Assembly: GCA_025558095.1 (NCBI GenBank)
Contig: JAIVFI010000001.1
Span: 115,001-175,000, forward strand
Source of the DNA: Hyaloraphidium curvatum
Taxonomy: Eukaryota > Monoblepharomycota > Hyaloraphidiomycetes > Hyaloraphidiales > Hyaloraphidiaceae
Reading direction: 5' to 3'
Length of the DNA stretch: 60,000 nt
The notes below the pieces were generated by a model. The model made no database searches. It was not told where the DNA came from and worked only from the letters and a program-made list of their open reading frames with translations. Positions 11,801-22,800 of the stretch are shown here, piece by piece. Positions within the stretch are counted from its first letter, which is position 1. Each line of letters starts with the position of its first letter. Position numbers and translations under genes: made by a program.

Positions 11801-14800
11801 CGAGATTCAAGGGGCTGAGTTCGGCCTCGATCTTGAAGCCCTCGCCGGGGTTGACCTGGATCTCGCACTTGGCGGTGACGTCAAAGAGATTGAGGGTTCC
11901 TTTCAGGTCTGAAACAAGCAATGAGCTGCTAATGCTCGCAACGCGGGGGAACGGCGAGTGACCCACAGAATCGCATGGGGAACTCCTTGTTGGGCGCGAC
12001 ACATCCTCCCATGGGGCAGAACGAAATGGAAGTCTTGCCGGGAAAGCCAGAGTTGAGAATCGGGGCGGGGATCTTGTTCGGATCGGGCATCGTGTCGGTG
12101 AAGGCGGCAATGATGTGCTTGACGTCCAAGTTGTTGATCTCGCCGGCGAACCTGGCACGCAAACAAGGTCAACAGTGGCAGTCACGGTAAGGCAGCGAGC
12201 TACCGACCAGTTTCCCTGCGGGTTAGCTGGGTTCACAGAGACGTAAACTGCGCCGCCAATGCAGAGCGAGTTCAAGTCGAACTGTCCGGCCGGCGTGTAG
12301 CAGTTCTTGCCGATGCCAATCTCGCCCCCGATCAGGATCGAAGGCGCCCCGAGCGCGGCCGTGATGCCAATCTCGACAACGATATTGCCAACATTGAGCC
12401 GGTCCCAACCAAAAGCACGCTGCCAGATGCCTTTCATCGAGGCGCCGAGCTGGACGCTGGCGCCCTTGATGCCGATGTGGGCCTCGAGGAGCAGAGGCGG
12501 CTGCGACTTGTCGACGGCGATCTGCAAAGACCCGAACAGCATGATGGCCATCGACGGGAACGAGGCCGAGAACCCGACGGCTTTGAGCAACAGGCCGTTG
12601 GTGATCTGGATGTCCGAGACCGCGGCCGAAAAGGAGATGTCCGGCGGGTTAATGACCGCGTTGATCTGCAGGCCGGCGTTGGCCCCGAGAAGCTTCTTTA
12701 AGACGTCGCAGAAGCTGGATCCGGCGCAGTCGGGCGGCAGGCCCATGCGGACGTTCATGGTCAGGCCCCGCTTGAGCTCGGGGAGGTAGTCGAGGGGCGG
12801 GTCAAGGGCCATCGGTGTCCCGAGCAGGTTGACGTTGTTGGACGAAACGAGCAAGCCCATCTGTGCGTGACGGCAGTTGAGGATCTACGCGACATGTCAC
12901 AGCCCTTCAGAACACTCACCGACACCCCGGAAGCAACGAGGTTCACCCCGCCGGGCATCTTGAAGCTGGGCATCATCCTGGAAAGCAATGTCGTGAAGGC
13001 GTCGCCTCGGATGGCAAGCGCCAGAGAGCCTCCGAAAGCTCCGCCGTTCTGCTTGCCGGCGATGATCTGGAGCTTGGCGCCCGGCATGAACGAAGCCTCG
13101 CCTCCGACCCGGATGATGGCGTCGCCGCCGCCGAGTACGACCACGAGAGAAAAGTCGTTGATCTTGAAGTTCTTCAAGCCAGTGCTCTCGATGAGCGGGG
13201 CGACCGGTCCTGGGGGCGCCGTTCAGCCACTGTCCATTGAAACACCATCCAGATCGATACTCACCAGCAGGGAAGATCTCCGCAGCAAGGCCGGCAAGAA
13301 GCTTGCCCAGCTCCAGCGTCTCGGCGCGGGCGGTGATGATCCACTTGCCGGCCGAGCCAGGCGGCGCGCGGATGGCCTTCGCAGATGCCAGACTTCCCGG
13401 CGCCGCTGCCGAGCTGGGACGGGGTGTTGCCGGAGCCACAGCTTTCGCAGCACCCTTCTTCCGAAGGGCCTTAAACATCGAGGACCAATCACGCTCCGCC
13501 AGCCGCGGCGGGGAACGTTCCGCCAAGTACGCACTCTCGTTGAGGCCTCGCTTCCGAAGATGGCGCTGGTACATATGATGGTTGAGCTGCGCAAGCGGGA
13601 GGCCGTAGAAGGAGAAAGGATGGTCGTCCGAGATGGACGGGTAAGAGACCCAGGTCGACATGTCAGGCTCGTGGGAAGGCAAGTCGATCAAGGATTCGTC
13701 CTCGTCCGGGCCCACGGACGGTCCGAAACCTTCCCAGTCCCGCGGGACAAGGTGCAAAGTACGCCGCCCGTAGTCGTCGAAGGAAATCATATCCGAGCCT
13801 CCCGTCGGCGAGCGTACGATCGTCGTGGTCAGCGGGGCGCCGCCAACCGTCCACTGGCCCTCGAGCTTAAGGTCCAGCCGTCGTTGAGCACTGAACGGGT
13901 TCGCAATCGCGACCATGATCGTCGCGCTGTCCAGCTTCAGGGGTACGACGTCGCTTTTGATCAACTTGTCGGCGTCAGGAATCAGAGCACGCAGGGTAAG
14001 CCGTGTCGTGCACCCCGAGCCTCCGGGCATGCAGAAGGTGAAGACGATGTCCTTGATCTGAATGGTGAGCAGCGCGGCCAGGCCCGACGAGAGCACGGGA
14101 ATCGGGGGTAGGGAGTCGACGACCGAGTCCAGCTTGACGGCGGACAGCATCGATCGCACGGTGATGGGTTCCGACGCAGCCGATAGCTTCAGCGGTATGA
14201 CGTCCGTCGCTCCAATCAGCGGAAGGGCGAAGGATATCCCCTTTTTGAACAGCGGCAGCTGCGCGGCGCCCCCGAGCTCGAACGACGCCAAGCCCCCGGT
14301 GTAGGCGGCGGTGGCCGTGATGTTGACGAGCCCGAAATCGTCCGCGAGCTTGAGGTCCTTGACGCTCATGACCACGCGCGCGCTCTCCACCGTCGTCGCG
14401 TCCGCCATGTCGAACGACACCGAGCTCAGCTTGGCGATGTCCGGAAGGTATCCAAACACGTCGGGCAGGATGAAGGCCGTGTCCCCAAGCACGATCTTGA
14501 CCAACGGCCCGGCCACCTTGAACGACAGGTCCATCCCCGGCACGCGGAGTGCGAACCGGCGGGCGCTCGTTGCCGAGCACGAGAGCTGGATCTCGCCGCG
14601 CTCGACCGGCGCCATCGCGGCCCGGACCTTCTCCGGCGCCGCGGCCTCGGGCGCGATCTTGCCCGGCTGGTCGACGATGGTCTGCCCGCTGGAGCTGGGA
14701 ACGGAGAGGTCGCGCGAAGCCGTGCCCTTGCAGACCGCCAGGCCCTCGGGGTTGGGATTCGTGGGGAAGGCGCAGGCCGTGCCCTGGCATTTGCCCTTGA

Positions 14801-16449
14801 CGAGGCCGACCGGGCAGCAGAAGCCGCCCCGCTCGTCGCCGAACGGGACGGAGCCCGACGGGCAGCTGAACCGGCTCCCGCCCTTGCAGAGCTCTGAATC
14901 CTCGGCGTCGGGGTTCTGTGTGTGCGCGAGGTTCAGCCCAGTCGTCGTGTATGAAAGCCCAACGGTCGCCACGTACCCTCGGGAACGCGCACGAATCGCC
15001 GCTGCACTTGCCGTTGCTGACCTTGCCGTTGCAGCAGAAGGCACTTTCGGCGGTGCCGACTTTGGAACAGGTCAGCTTCGACAACTCCAAAGACGTGAAC
15101 GAGAACCCACATGGCGTCGTCCCGCTCGGGCAGATGAAGTTGAGCATCTTGCGCGGGTCCACGGGCCCGAAGCTGCCGTCGTTGGCCGGCAGCTTTGCCG
15201 GCGCCGGTGCGTTGCTCCGGAAGGCATCGGTCAGCGACGGCGGCGGAGCGGTCTCGGCGCCGCAGGTGGGGACGTTGGCCCCGAGTCCCCTGCGCGTGTT
15301 CTGGTGGATGGGTCAGCGACGTAGTTCGGAGACAAGGCCGGAATCCGCCCACCCCGGATATCGCACACATTTCCCCCGCGCACGCCATGCCCCCGGGCAC
15401 GACCGTCCCCTTGCAGCAGTACCCGCCGAGCACGTCGCCAAACGCCTTCTGGCCGATTGGGCACTGGATCTCCGAGCCGCCCGTGCAGTACTGGAACGTG
15501 GCGCCCGGCCTGCGCGGCGTCTTGGGGAAGGCGCAGTGGGCCCCCGGGCAGCTGGCTCCATCCAGGGGCACCGAGCAGCAGAAGCCGCCCGACTCGGCGG
15601 CGCCGTAGGCAAAGGTGTTGGGCGGGCACTGGTACGTCCGCGGGCCCTGCATCCATTCCTGCATCTGGCGCGTAAAGTCCACCTCGGGTGAGAGCTGCGG
15701 GGGCGTCGAAGGCGGGACAAAGCCGGCGAGGTTGAGCTTGGGGGCGACGAAGCCGCTGAGCTTCTTGAAGAATGAGGCGCCCATGCGCCTGCTCAGCGCG
15801 TGCCGGTTGGCGGCGCCGTCGCGCATGACGAGCCGGCGCCGCCCTGCTCCGCGCTTGCCCGTGCGCCGCAGGCGCAAGCGCGCTCTCCGCTCCTCCGAAT
15901 CCTCCTGGGCCTCGGCTTCTTCCCCGGGTTCGGCATTCGCTTCCGGTTGGGCCTTCTCCGCTTCGGCCCCGCCTTCCGAGTCGCTAGCGGCGCCGTCGTC
16001 GTCCCCGCCACCCACGTCACCCTCCTCGGCATCGGGACCGAACCCGATGATGATGCGCTTCCCCGCGAGCGGCAGGTCCTTGATCGGACCCGTCACGCAG
16101 CCCAGCGCCGACACAAGCTTGGGCGGCAGCGAGCTGCCCACCGAGATGCTGGAAAGGTTCCTGACCACCAGCACGGCCGGGTTGGCTTCGGCGTCGTCCC
16201 CGCGCACGCTCGCGCACGCGTTGGCGATGGCGCCCTTGTCCTCGCCGGTGAGGCCCTTGATGGAGTCCTGGGCCGAGGAGCAGAGGGCGACGGCGATGCC
16301 GTCCGAGAGGCCTTGGTGCCCAACTTTTGCACATTATCACCCATTTTGTTTTCGGCTGCACCGGCCACATACGCGGCAAGTATACCCACGAGCGCGAGGA
16401 GCAGTGCCGCCGGAAGGCCCCGCCGCCCCGTCGGCCGCCCACGCGACAT
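8845..16449 (-). CDS. giant modular secreted protein, copy 1 (14 exons, no acidic tract)
   Basis: Left-most member of the family described in full at 36701-45022. Exons on the minus strand: 16449-16362, 16311-15353, 15300-14977, 14915-13265, 13209-12920, 12860-12208, 12151-11967, 11908-11621, 11566-11498, 11434-11241, 11187-10836, 10778-10560, 10508-9913, 9855-8845. They total 6879 nt (2292 aa) with every junction in frame. It differs from the others at the N-terminus: the signal peptide (LLLALVGILAAYVAG) is spliced almost directly to the helical domain (GLSDGIAVALC), so the long Glu/Pro acidic tract is missing. The first junction is the least certain; a donor at 16385 joined to 16323 also keeps the frame. 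A shorter Glu-rich stretch after the helical domain remains. The block 12449-13348 is indistinguishable from the same part of copy 2, introns included. Confidence 0.75.
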
Positions 16450-16852
16450 TGCGGCCTTCCTAACAAATTGAAGCTCGGGCCGCGGCCATGGCGGCCGCGG
16501 AAGGTGTGGACGGGCGGGGGCCACGCCACGGGAAATCCCACCCTGGACCCGTCGAAACCCCACGAGCCAGGTGGCCCGGATCTGTTTCACCGCCATCGAG
16601 CGCGAAAGTCTTGTCGATCCAACCAATAGGAACGCGGAAAATCATCGCATGAGGTTCATGAACACGAGATGTCGACTGTGAGCGCGGGTGGAGCTTTGCA
16701 TCTTGGCCGCTTCACACGCTCATCCACCGCTTTCAACAGGGACGAATCCACATGAGAGAAGCCGACACACTTTCTTTCCAACTCTCTTCCGCGGATCCAC
16801 CATGCAACAGCTAACGTCCACGAACAACCATTCCCGAGCATTCCGATGCCCA
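16450..16852. promoter_or_regulatory. intergenic spacer between giant genes 1 and 2
   Basis: Contains the 3' flank of copy 2 and the promoter of copy 1. It is clearly homologous, in inverted orientation, to the spacer 45023-45414 between copies 3 and 4, including the block around 16560-16640 and the segment next to the upstream gene's 3' end (about 16680-16760). This conservation of non-coding sequence shows the two tandem pairs share an ancestor with the same junction. Confidence 0.7.
16623..16627 (+). promoter_or_regulatory. conserved CCAAT box upstream of giant gene 1
   Basis: CCAAT about 175 bp upstream of the start codon at 16449. The same motif, in the same position and orientation relative to the gene, lies upstream of copy 4 (45243-45247). 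CCAAT boxes bind the HAP/NF-Y complex in fungi; use here is inferred. Confidence 0.4.
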
Positions 16853-19800
16853 TCACTCCTCCGGCCCACCGCCCGACTCGACGCCGCTCCAAAACTCCCC
16901 GGCGGCACCGTCGTCGTTGTCGCCCTCATCCGCACCCCCAGCAATGTCCAGGTCCCGCGACAACGCCACTTGTTCCTCCTCCTCCTCGACGATCGGGCTG
17001 GCCAGCTCCGCGGCGTTGGGCGCCCCTTCGGGCGGCACGGGACGCCAGCACGAGAGCAGCACCCTGTCGGGCTCGGACCCGACGTAGATGTCCGTGCCCT
17101 CCTGGCTCACCCGGATGAAGGCGGACTTGCGCGTGCCCGACCGCAGGCCGAAGGTGATCCCCGGGCAGCCGGCGCCGAGCGCGGGCCGGGCAAGGCCCGG
17201 CGTGGGGAGCCAGCAAGCGTCCGACTTGCGCTTGGGCTTGTCCGTAATCACGAGCTCGCTTGGGTCGTCGGGGCTCAGGGAAAGGTAGTAGCCCGGCTTC
17301 TCGACCGACTCGAGGGTGAAGTGGTAGTTGGCCCCACAGATTGGCTTGAGCACCCTGAAGGCGGCCGACTTGTCCTTCTGCTGCTCGGGGATGTCGCCGC
17401 GCGCCAGCACCACCGTCCCGTCCTTGTCCGTGGTCAGGTAGGCCTTCTGCGGCATCCCCGTCGAGTGGAACGTGACCAGGTCGTCCAGGTTGATAGACTC
17501 GGCGTTGATCCGCGGCTGGAAGCTCTGCACCTTGAGGTCCGCGCGCTTGCCGTCCTCGGGCACGCACGCCGTCACCCGGACCTTGCCCTTTTTGGTCGCC
17601 GTCATGCACTTGCCGTCGCTGGCAGTGGAAGCCATCACTACGTCCTCAAGGGTGACCGGCGAGTCAAAGTCCGTGGCCACGGCGACGCCGGCGCTCTGGC
17701 ACGAGAGCTGGCCGGTCCGGTTGTTGTACGTCCAGATGCCGTTCTGCACGTCCGCCAGGCAGGGCGAAAGGACGATGGAGGATTTCGCGTTGACCGACAG
17801 GCACAGGTTGCCGTTGACGCGGAACGACTGGCCCTTGGGCTCGTTCCAGGACTAGATCGCAGGGAGTGAGCGAGGCGCCTCAAAGCCGATCCGGCGGCAA
17901 CCACCCACCATGAACATCGTCGCGCTGACCTTCTTCCGCAGCCGGCAAGGCGGTCCCTCGCGCGAAAACGCGCCGACGGTCGTCTCGCAGCTAAGGTAGA
18001 GGTCGTTGCCGAACTTGATCCGGAAGTCGTTGTCCTCGCCCTCGGGCATGCCGGGCGGCGCGCCGGGATCGTAACCGGGGAAGAGGGCGGGCATGACGGG
18101 GAGCTCCGAGGCGGAGATGTGCTGGCCGGCATTGGCCCCGGGGTCGAGGGGATCGTCCTGCGCGGGCTTCTTGCGCGGCTTGCTTCTCGCCGGCTCCGAG
18201 TCCTCGTCGTCGGCGGCATCGTCGTCGCCGGCATCCCGCTTGCCCAGCTTGCGCTTCAGCAGGCGCTTCCGCCGGCGCTGCTCGAGGTGCAGCTCGATGC
18301 CCTCCTCGGGCGTCATGTACCGCGAGTCGTAGAGGATGGTGTCGTACGTGTCGAGGAGGTCCCGCTTCTTGAAGCGGAAGTGTCCCGTGGGGAAGAACTC
18401 GAGGTCCTCGAACTCGCGCTCGGCGAGGCGCATGAGCTTGGCGTGGTTGACGGCGCGCTGCTGCACGTGGGCCTTGAAGAAGTCGATGGCGGACTGGAGG
18501 AGGTCTGGAATGGAACGGTGTCAAGCGAGTTCGACGCGCCTCGCAAATCAACCCACTGTTGAAGTTTATGGTGAAGTCGACGTTGATCGAGGCGCCGAAG
18601 AGCACGCCCTGGAACACCAGCCTCACCGACCCGCCCAGGAAACCGGACTTGAAATTGGCGTCGAGCGAGGCCCCGACACCGACCTTGTCTATCCGGATGA
18701 GGGAACGGAGCGCGTTGCCGATCATCTGGAAGAGCTTGCCGGCGGCGCGAACGACCGTCGAAAGGCCATTAAGCACTGCTCGGCGGAACGGCGTTAGGAT
18801 CAGATCATGTGCACGAGAGCCCACTACAGCGCACCTCCTTCGGCTGCCTTCATGGCGCCGACTGCAATATCGAGGGCACCCTGAGCGACCGTGCAGGCCG
18901 CCTGGCAGGCGCCGTTGATGATCTTGCCCGAGACGTAGTTCCAGCCCTTGCAGACGCCCTGCTTGATCTTGTCGAAGGCCGAGACGACGGCGGTCTTGAC
19001 CGGCTGGACGATGTTCTTGTTGATCCAGTCCCCCGCCTTTTGGAAGGCCTTTTTCAGCTTCCCCAGCCGCCTGACCAGCTCGTGGACTGGGGCGTTTCCG
19101 ACCACTGCGGTCTCGTAAAATGCATCCTCCCAGCTTTCGGATCGAGCCAACAGGCGGCGCCGGCCGCACTTGACCTTGTCCGCGGCCTGCGTGAACGGCC
19201 GTAAGACATTATGCATAGACACGCGCGGGCGTCTCCTACCTCAGCACACTTGACGGTGAAGTCGCAGGCATCCTTCTTCTTTGCTTCCACGTCCCGTCGC
19301 TTGGCCGCAACGTCGCCTTCCGCGTTGTTGAGCGTCTTTGCGCCTTCCTCGCACCAGGCAGAGAGCTGCTGGAAGACCTTGTCGACAAACTGGTTGAACG
19401 ACTGCATATTGAACTCGACATAGACCGAAAAGGCTGCAGCGTTGGCCAGCGGGTGCTTAGGCGAGCTAAAGAGAACGAGCGACGAGTCGGACCCACCAAG
19501 CCGTGCTCCGATGCTCGCAGTGAACTTGAAGCTCGCGTCGAATATGAAGTACCTGTTGCTGAATTCTGCGCGAGATTTCGTCAAGAGACCGGCCCATCTA
19601 CCGCTGAGCGCGACGCACCGATGTTCCAACTCGTCGGGGTGATGGAAATCTGCGCGTTGATCTCGAAGATGAGGACCTTGACGAAGCAGTGGAGCTCGAT
19701 CCTCATGTCCGTGATCTGGGCGTACTGCAGATTGACGAGGAAGTAGGGGCCGCGCGACTGGTCGGTCTTGCTGTAGAAAGCCTGGATCAGGCCTCCAGCG

Positions 19801-22800
19801 AGATTCAAGGGGCTGAGTTCGGCCTCGATCTTGAAGCCCTCGCCGGGGTTGACCTGGATCTCGCACTTGGCGGTGACGTCAAAGAGATTGAGGGTTCCTT
19901 TCAGGTCTGAAACAAGCAATGAGCTGCTAATGCTCGCAACGCGGGGGAACGGCGAGTGACCCACAGAATCCCATGGGGAACTCCTTGTTGGGCGCGACAC
20001 ATCCTCCCATGGGGCAGAACGAAATGGAAGTCTTGCCGGGAAAGCCAGAGTTGAGAATCGGGGCGGGAATCTTCTTCGGATCGGGCATCGTGTCAGTGAA
20101 GGCGGCAATGATGTGCTTGACGTCCAAGTTGTTGATCTCGCCGGCGAACCTGGCACGCAAACAAGGTCAACAGTGGCAGTCACGGTAGGGCAGCGAGTTA
20201 CCAACCAGTTGCCCTGCGGGTTCGCGGGGTTCACCGAGACGTAAACTGCTCCGCCAATGCACAGCGAGTTCAAGTCGAACTGTCCCGCCGGTGTGTAGCA
20301 GTTCTTGCCGATGCCGATTTCGCCGCCGATCAGGATGGAAGGCGCCCCGAGCGTGGCCGTTATGCCGACTTCAACAACAATGTTGCCCACGTTGAGCCGG
20401 TCCCAACCAAAAGCGCGCTGCCAGATGCCCTTCATTGAGGCGCCCAGCTGGACGCTGGCGCCCTTGATGCCGATGTGGGCCTCGAGGAGCAGAGGCGGCT
20501 GCGACTTGTCGACGGCGATCTGCAAAGACCCGAACAGCATGATGGCCATCGACGGGAACGAGGCCGAGAACCCGACGGCTTTGAGCAACAGGCCGTTGGT
20601 GATCTGGATGTCCGAGACCGCGGCCGAAAAGGAGATGTCCGGCGGGTTAATGACCGCGTTGATCTGCAGGCCGGCGTTGGCCCCGAGAAGCTTCTTTAAG
20701 ACGTCGCAGAAGCTGGATCCGGCGCAGTCGGGCGGCAGGCCCATGCGGACGTTCATGGTCAGGCCCCGCTTGAGCTCGGGGAGGTAGTCGAGGGGCGGGT
20801 CAAGGGCCATCGGTGTCCCGAGCAGGTTGACGTTGTTGGACGAAACGAGCAAGCCCATCTGTGCGTGACGGCAGTTGAGGATCTACGCGACATGTCACAG
20901 CCCTTCAGAACACTCACCGACACCCCGGAAGCAACGAGGTTCACCCCGCCGGGCATCTTGAAGCTGGGCATCATCCTGGAAAGCAATGTCGTGAAGGCGT
21001 CGCCTCGGATGGCAAGCGCCAGAGAGCCTCCGAAAGCTCCGCCGTTCTGCTTGCCGGCGATGATCTGGAGCTTGGCGCCCGGCATGAACGAAGCCTCGCC
21101 TCCGACCCGGATGATGGCGTCGCCGCCGCCGAGTACGACCACGAGAGAAAAGTCGTTGATCTTGAAGTTCTTCAAGCCAGTGCTCTCGATGAGCGGGGCG
21201 ACCGGTCCTGGGGGCGCCGTTCAGCCACTGTCCATTGAAACACCATCCAGATCGATACTCACCAGCAGGGAAGATCTCCGCAGCAAGGCCGGCAAGAAGC
21301 TTGCCCAGCTCCAGCGTCTCGGCGCGGGCGGTGATGATCCACTTGCCTGCCGAACCAGGCGGGGCGCGGATGGGCCTAGTGCCGTTCCCAGCCGCCGTGG
21401 CCCCTCCTGGAGCGGCCGAGACGGCCGGAGATGCCGTCTTTGCCGGTGTGGGAGCCCGCACGGCACGTCGCACGATCCGAGGCGGCGAGCGCTCCGCAAG
21501 ATAGGCCGACTCGTTGAGGCCACGCTTCCGGAGGTGGCGCTGGTACATGTGGTGGTTGAGGTGGGCTAGCGGGAGGCCGTAGAAGGAGAAAGGGTGGTCG
21601 TCCGAGATGACAGGGTAAGAGACCCAGGTCGACATGTCCGGCTCGTGCGGAGGGAAGTCGAGGAAGGAGTCGTCCTCGTCAGCGGCATCATCCGGGTCCA
21701 CGGACGGTCCGAAGCCCTCCCAATCTCGCGGGACAAGGTGCATCGTACGCCGACCGTACTCGTCGAAGGAAATAAAGTCCGAGCCTCCCGTTGGTGAGCG
21801 TACGATCGTCGTAGTCAGCGGGGCGCCGCCGACGGTCCATTGGCCCTCCAGCTTGATGTCCAGCCGCCGTTGGGCATTGAACGGGTTCGCGATGGCGACC
21901 ATGATTGTCGCGCTGTCCAGCTTGAGGGGTATGACATCGCTCTTGAACAGCTTGTCGGCCTCGGGTATCAGCGCCCGCAGCGTCAGCCTCGTCACACACC
22001 CCGACCCGCCCGGCATGCAGAAAGTGAATATGATGTCCTTGATCTGCACGGCGAGCAGCGCGGCGAGGCCCGAAGAAAGCACGGGGATCGGGGGCAGGGC
22101 GTTCACCACCGTGTCCAGCTTGACGGCGGCGAGCATCGACCGCACGGTAATGGGCTCCGAGGCAGCCGATAGCTTTAGCGGAATCACATCCGTCGTTCCA
22201 ATCAGGGGCAGGGCAAACGAGATGCCTTTCTTGAACAGCGGGAGCAGCGCGGCGCCCCCGAGCTCGAAGGACGCCGAACCGCCGGTGTAGGCGGCGGTCG
22301 CGGTGATGTTGACCAGCCCGAACTGGTCCGCGAGCTTGAGGTCCTTGACGCTCATGACCACGCGCGCGCTCTCCACCGTCGTCGCGTCCGCCATGTCGAA
22401 CGACACCGAGCTCAGCTTGGCGATGTCCGGAAGGTATCCAAACACGTCGGGCAGGATGAAGGCCGTGTCCCCAAGCACGATCTTGACCAACGGCCCGGCC
22501 ACCTTGAACGACAGGTCCATCCCCGGCACGCGGAGTGCGAACCGGCGGGCGCTCGTTGCCGAGCACGAGAGCTGGATCTCGCCGCGCTCGACCGGCGCCA
22601 TCGCGGCCCGGACCTTCTCCGGCGCCGCGGCCTCGGGCGCGATCTTGCCCGGCTGGTCGACGATGGTCTGCCCGCTGGAGCTGGGAACGGAGAGGTCGCG
22701 CGAAGCCGTGCCCTTGCAGACCGCCAGGCCCTCGGGGTTGGGATTCGTGGGGAAGGCGCAGGCCGTGCCCTGGCATTTGCCCTTGACGAGGCCGACCGGG

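Noticed and set aside
12897-15044. 715-codon minus-strand frame read as one protein
   Set aside because: Its middle is genuine (exon 4 of copy 1), but its ends read through introns at 14916-14976 and 13210-13264 into the wrong frame; homologous exons in copies 2-4 show the correct borders.
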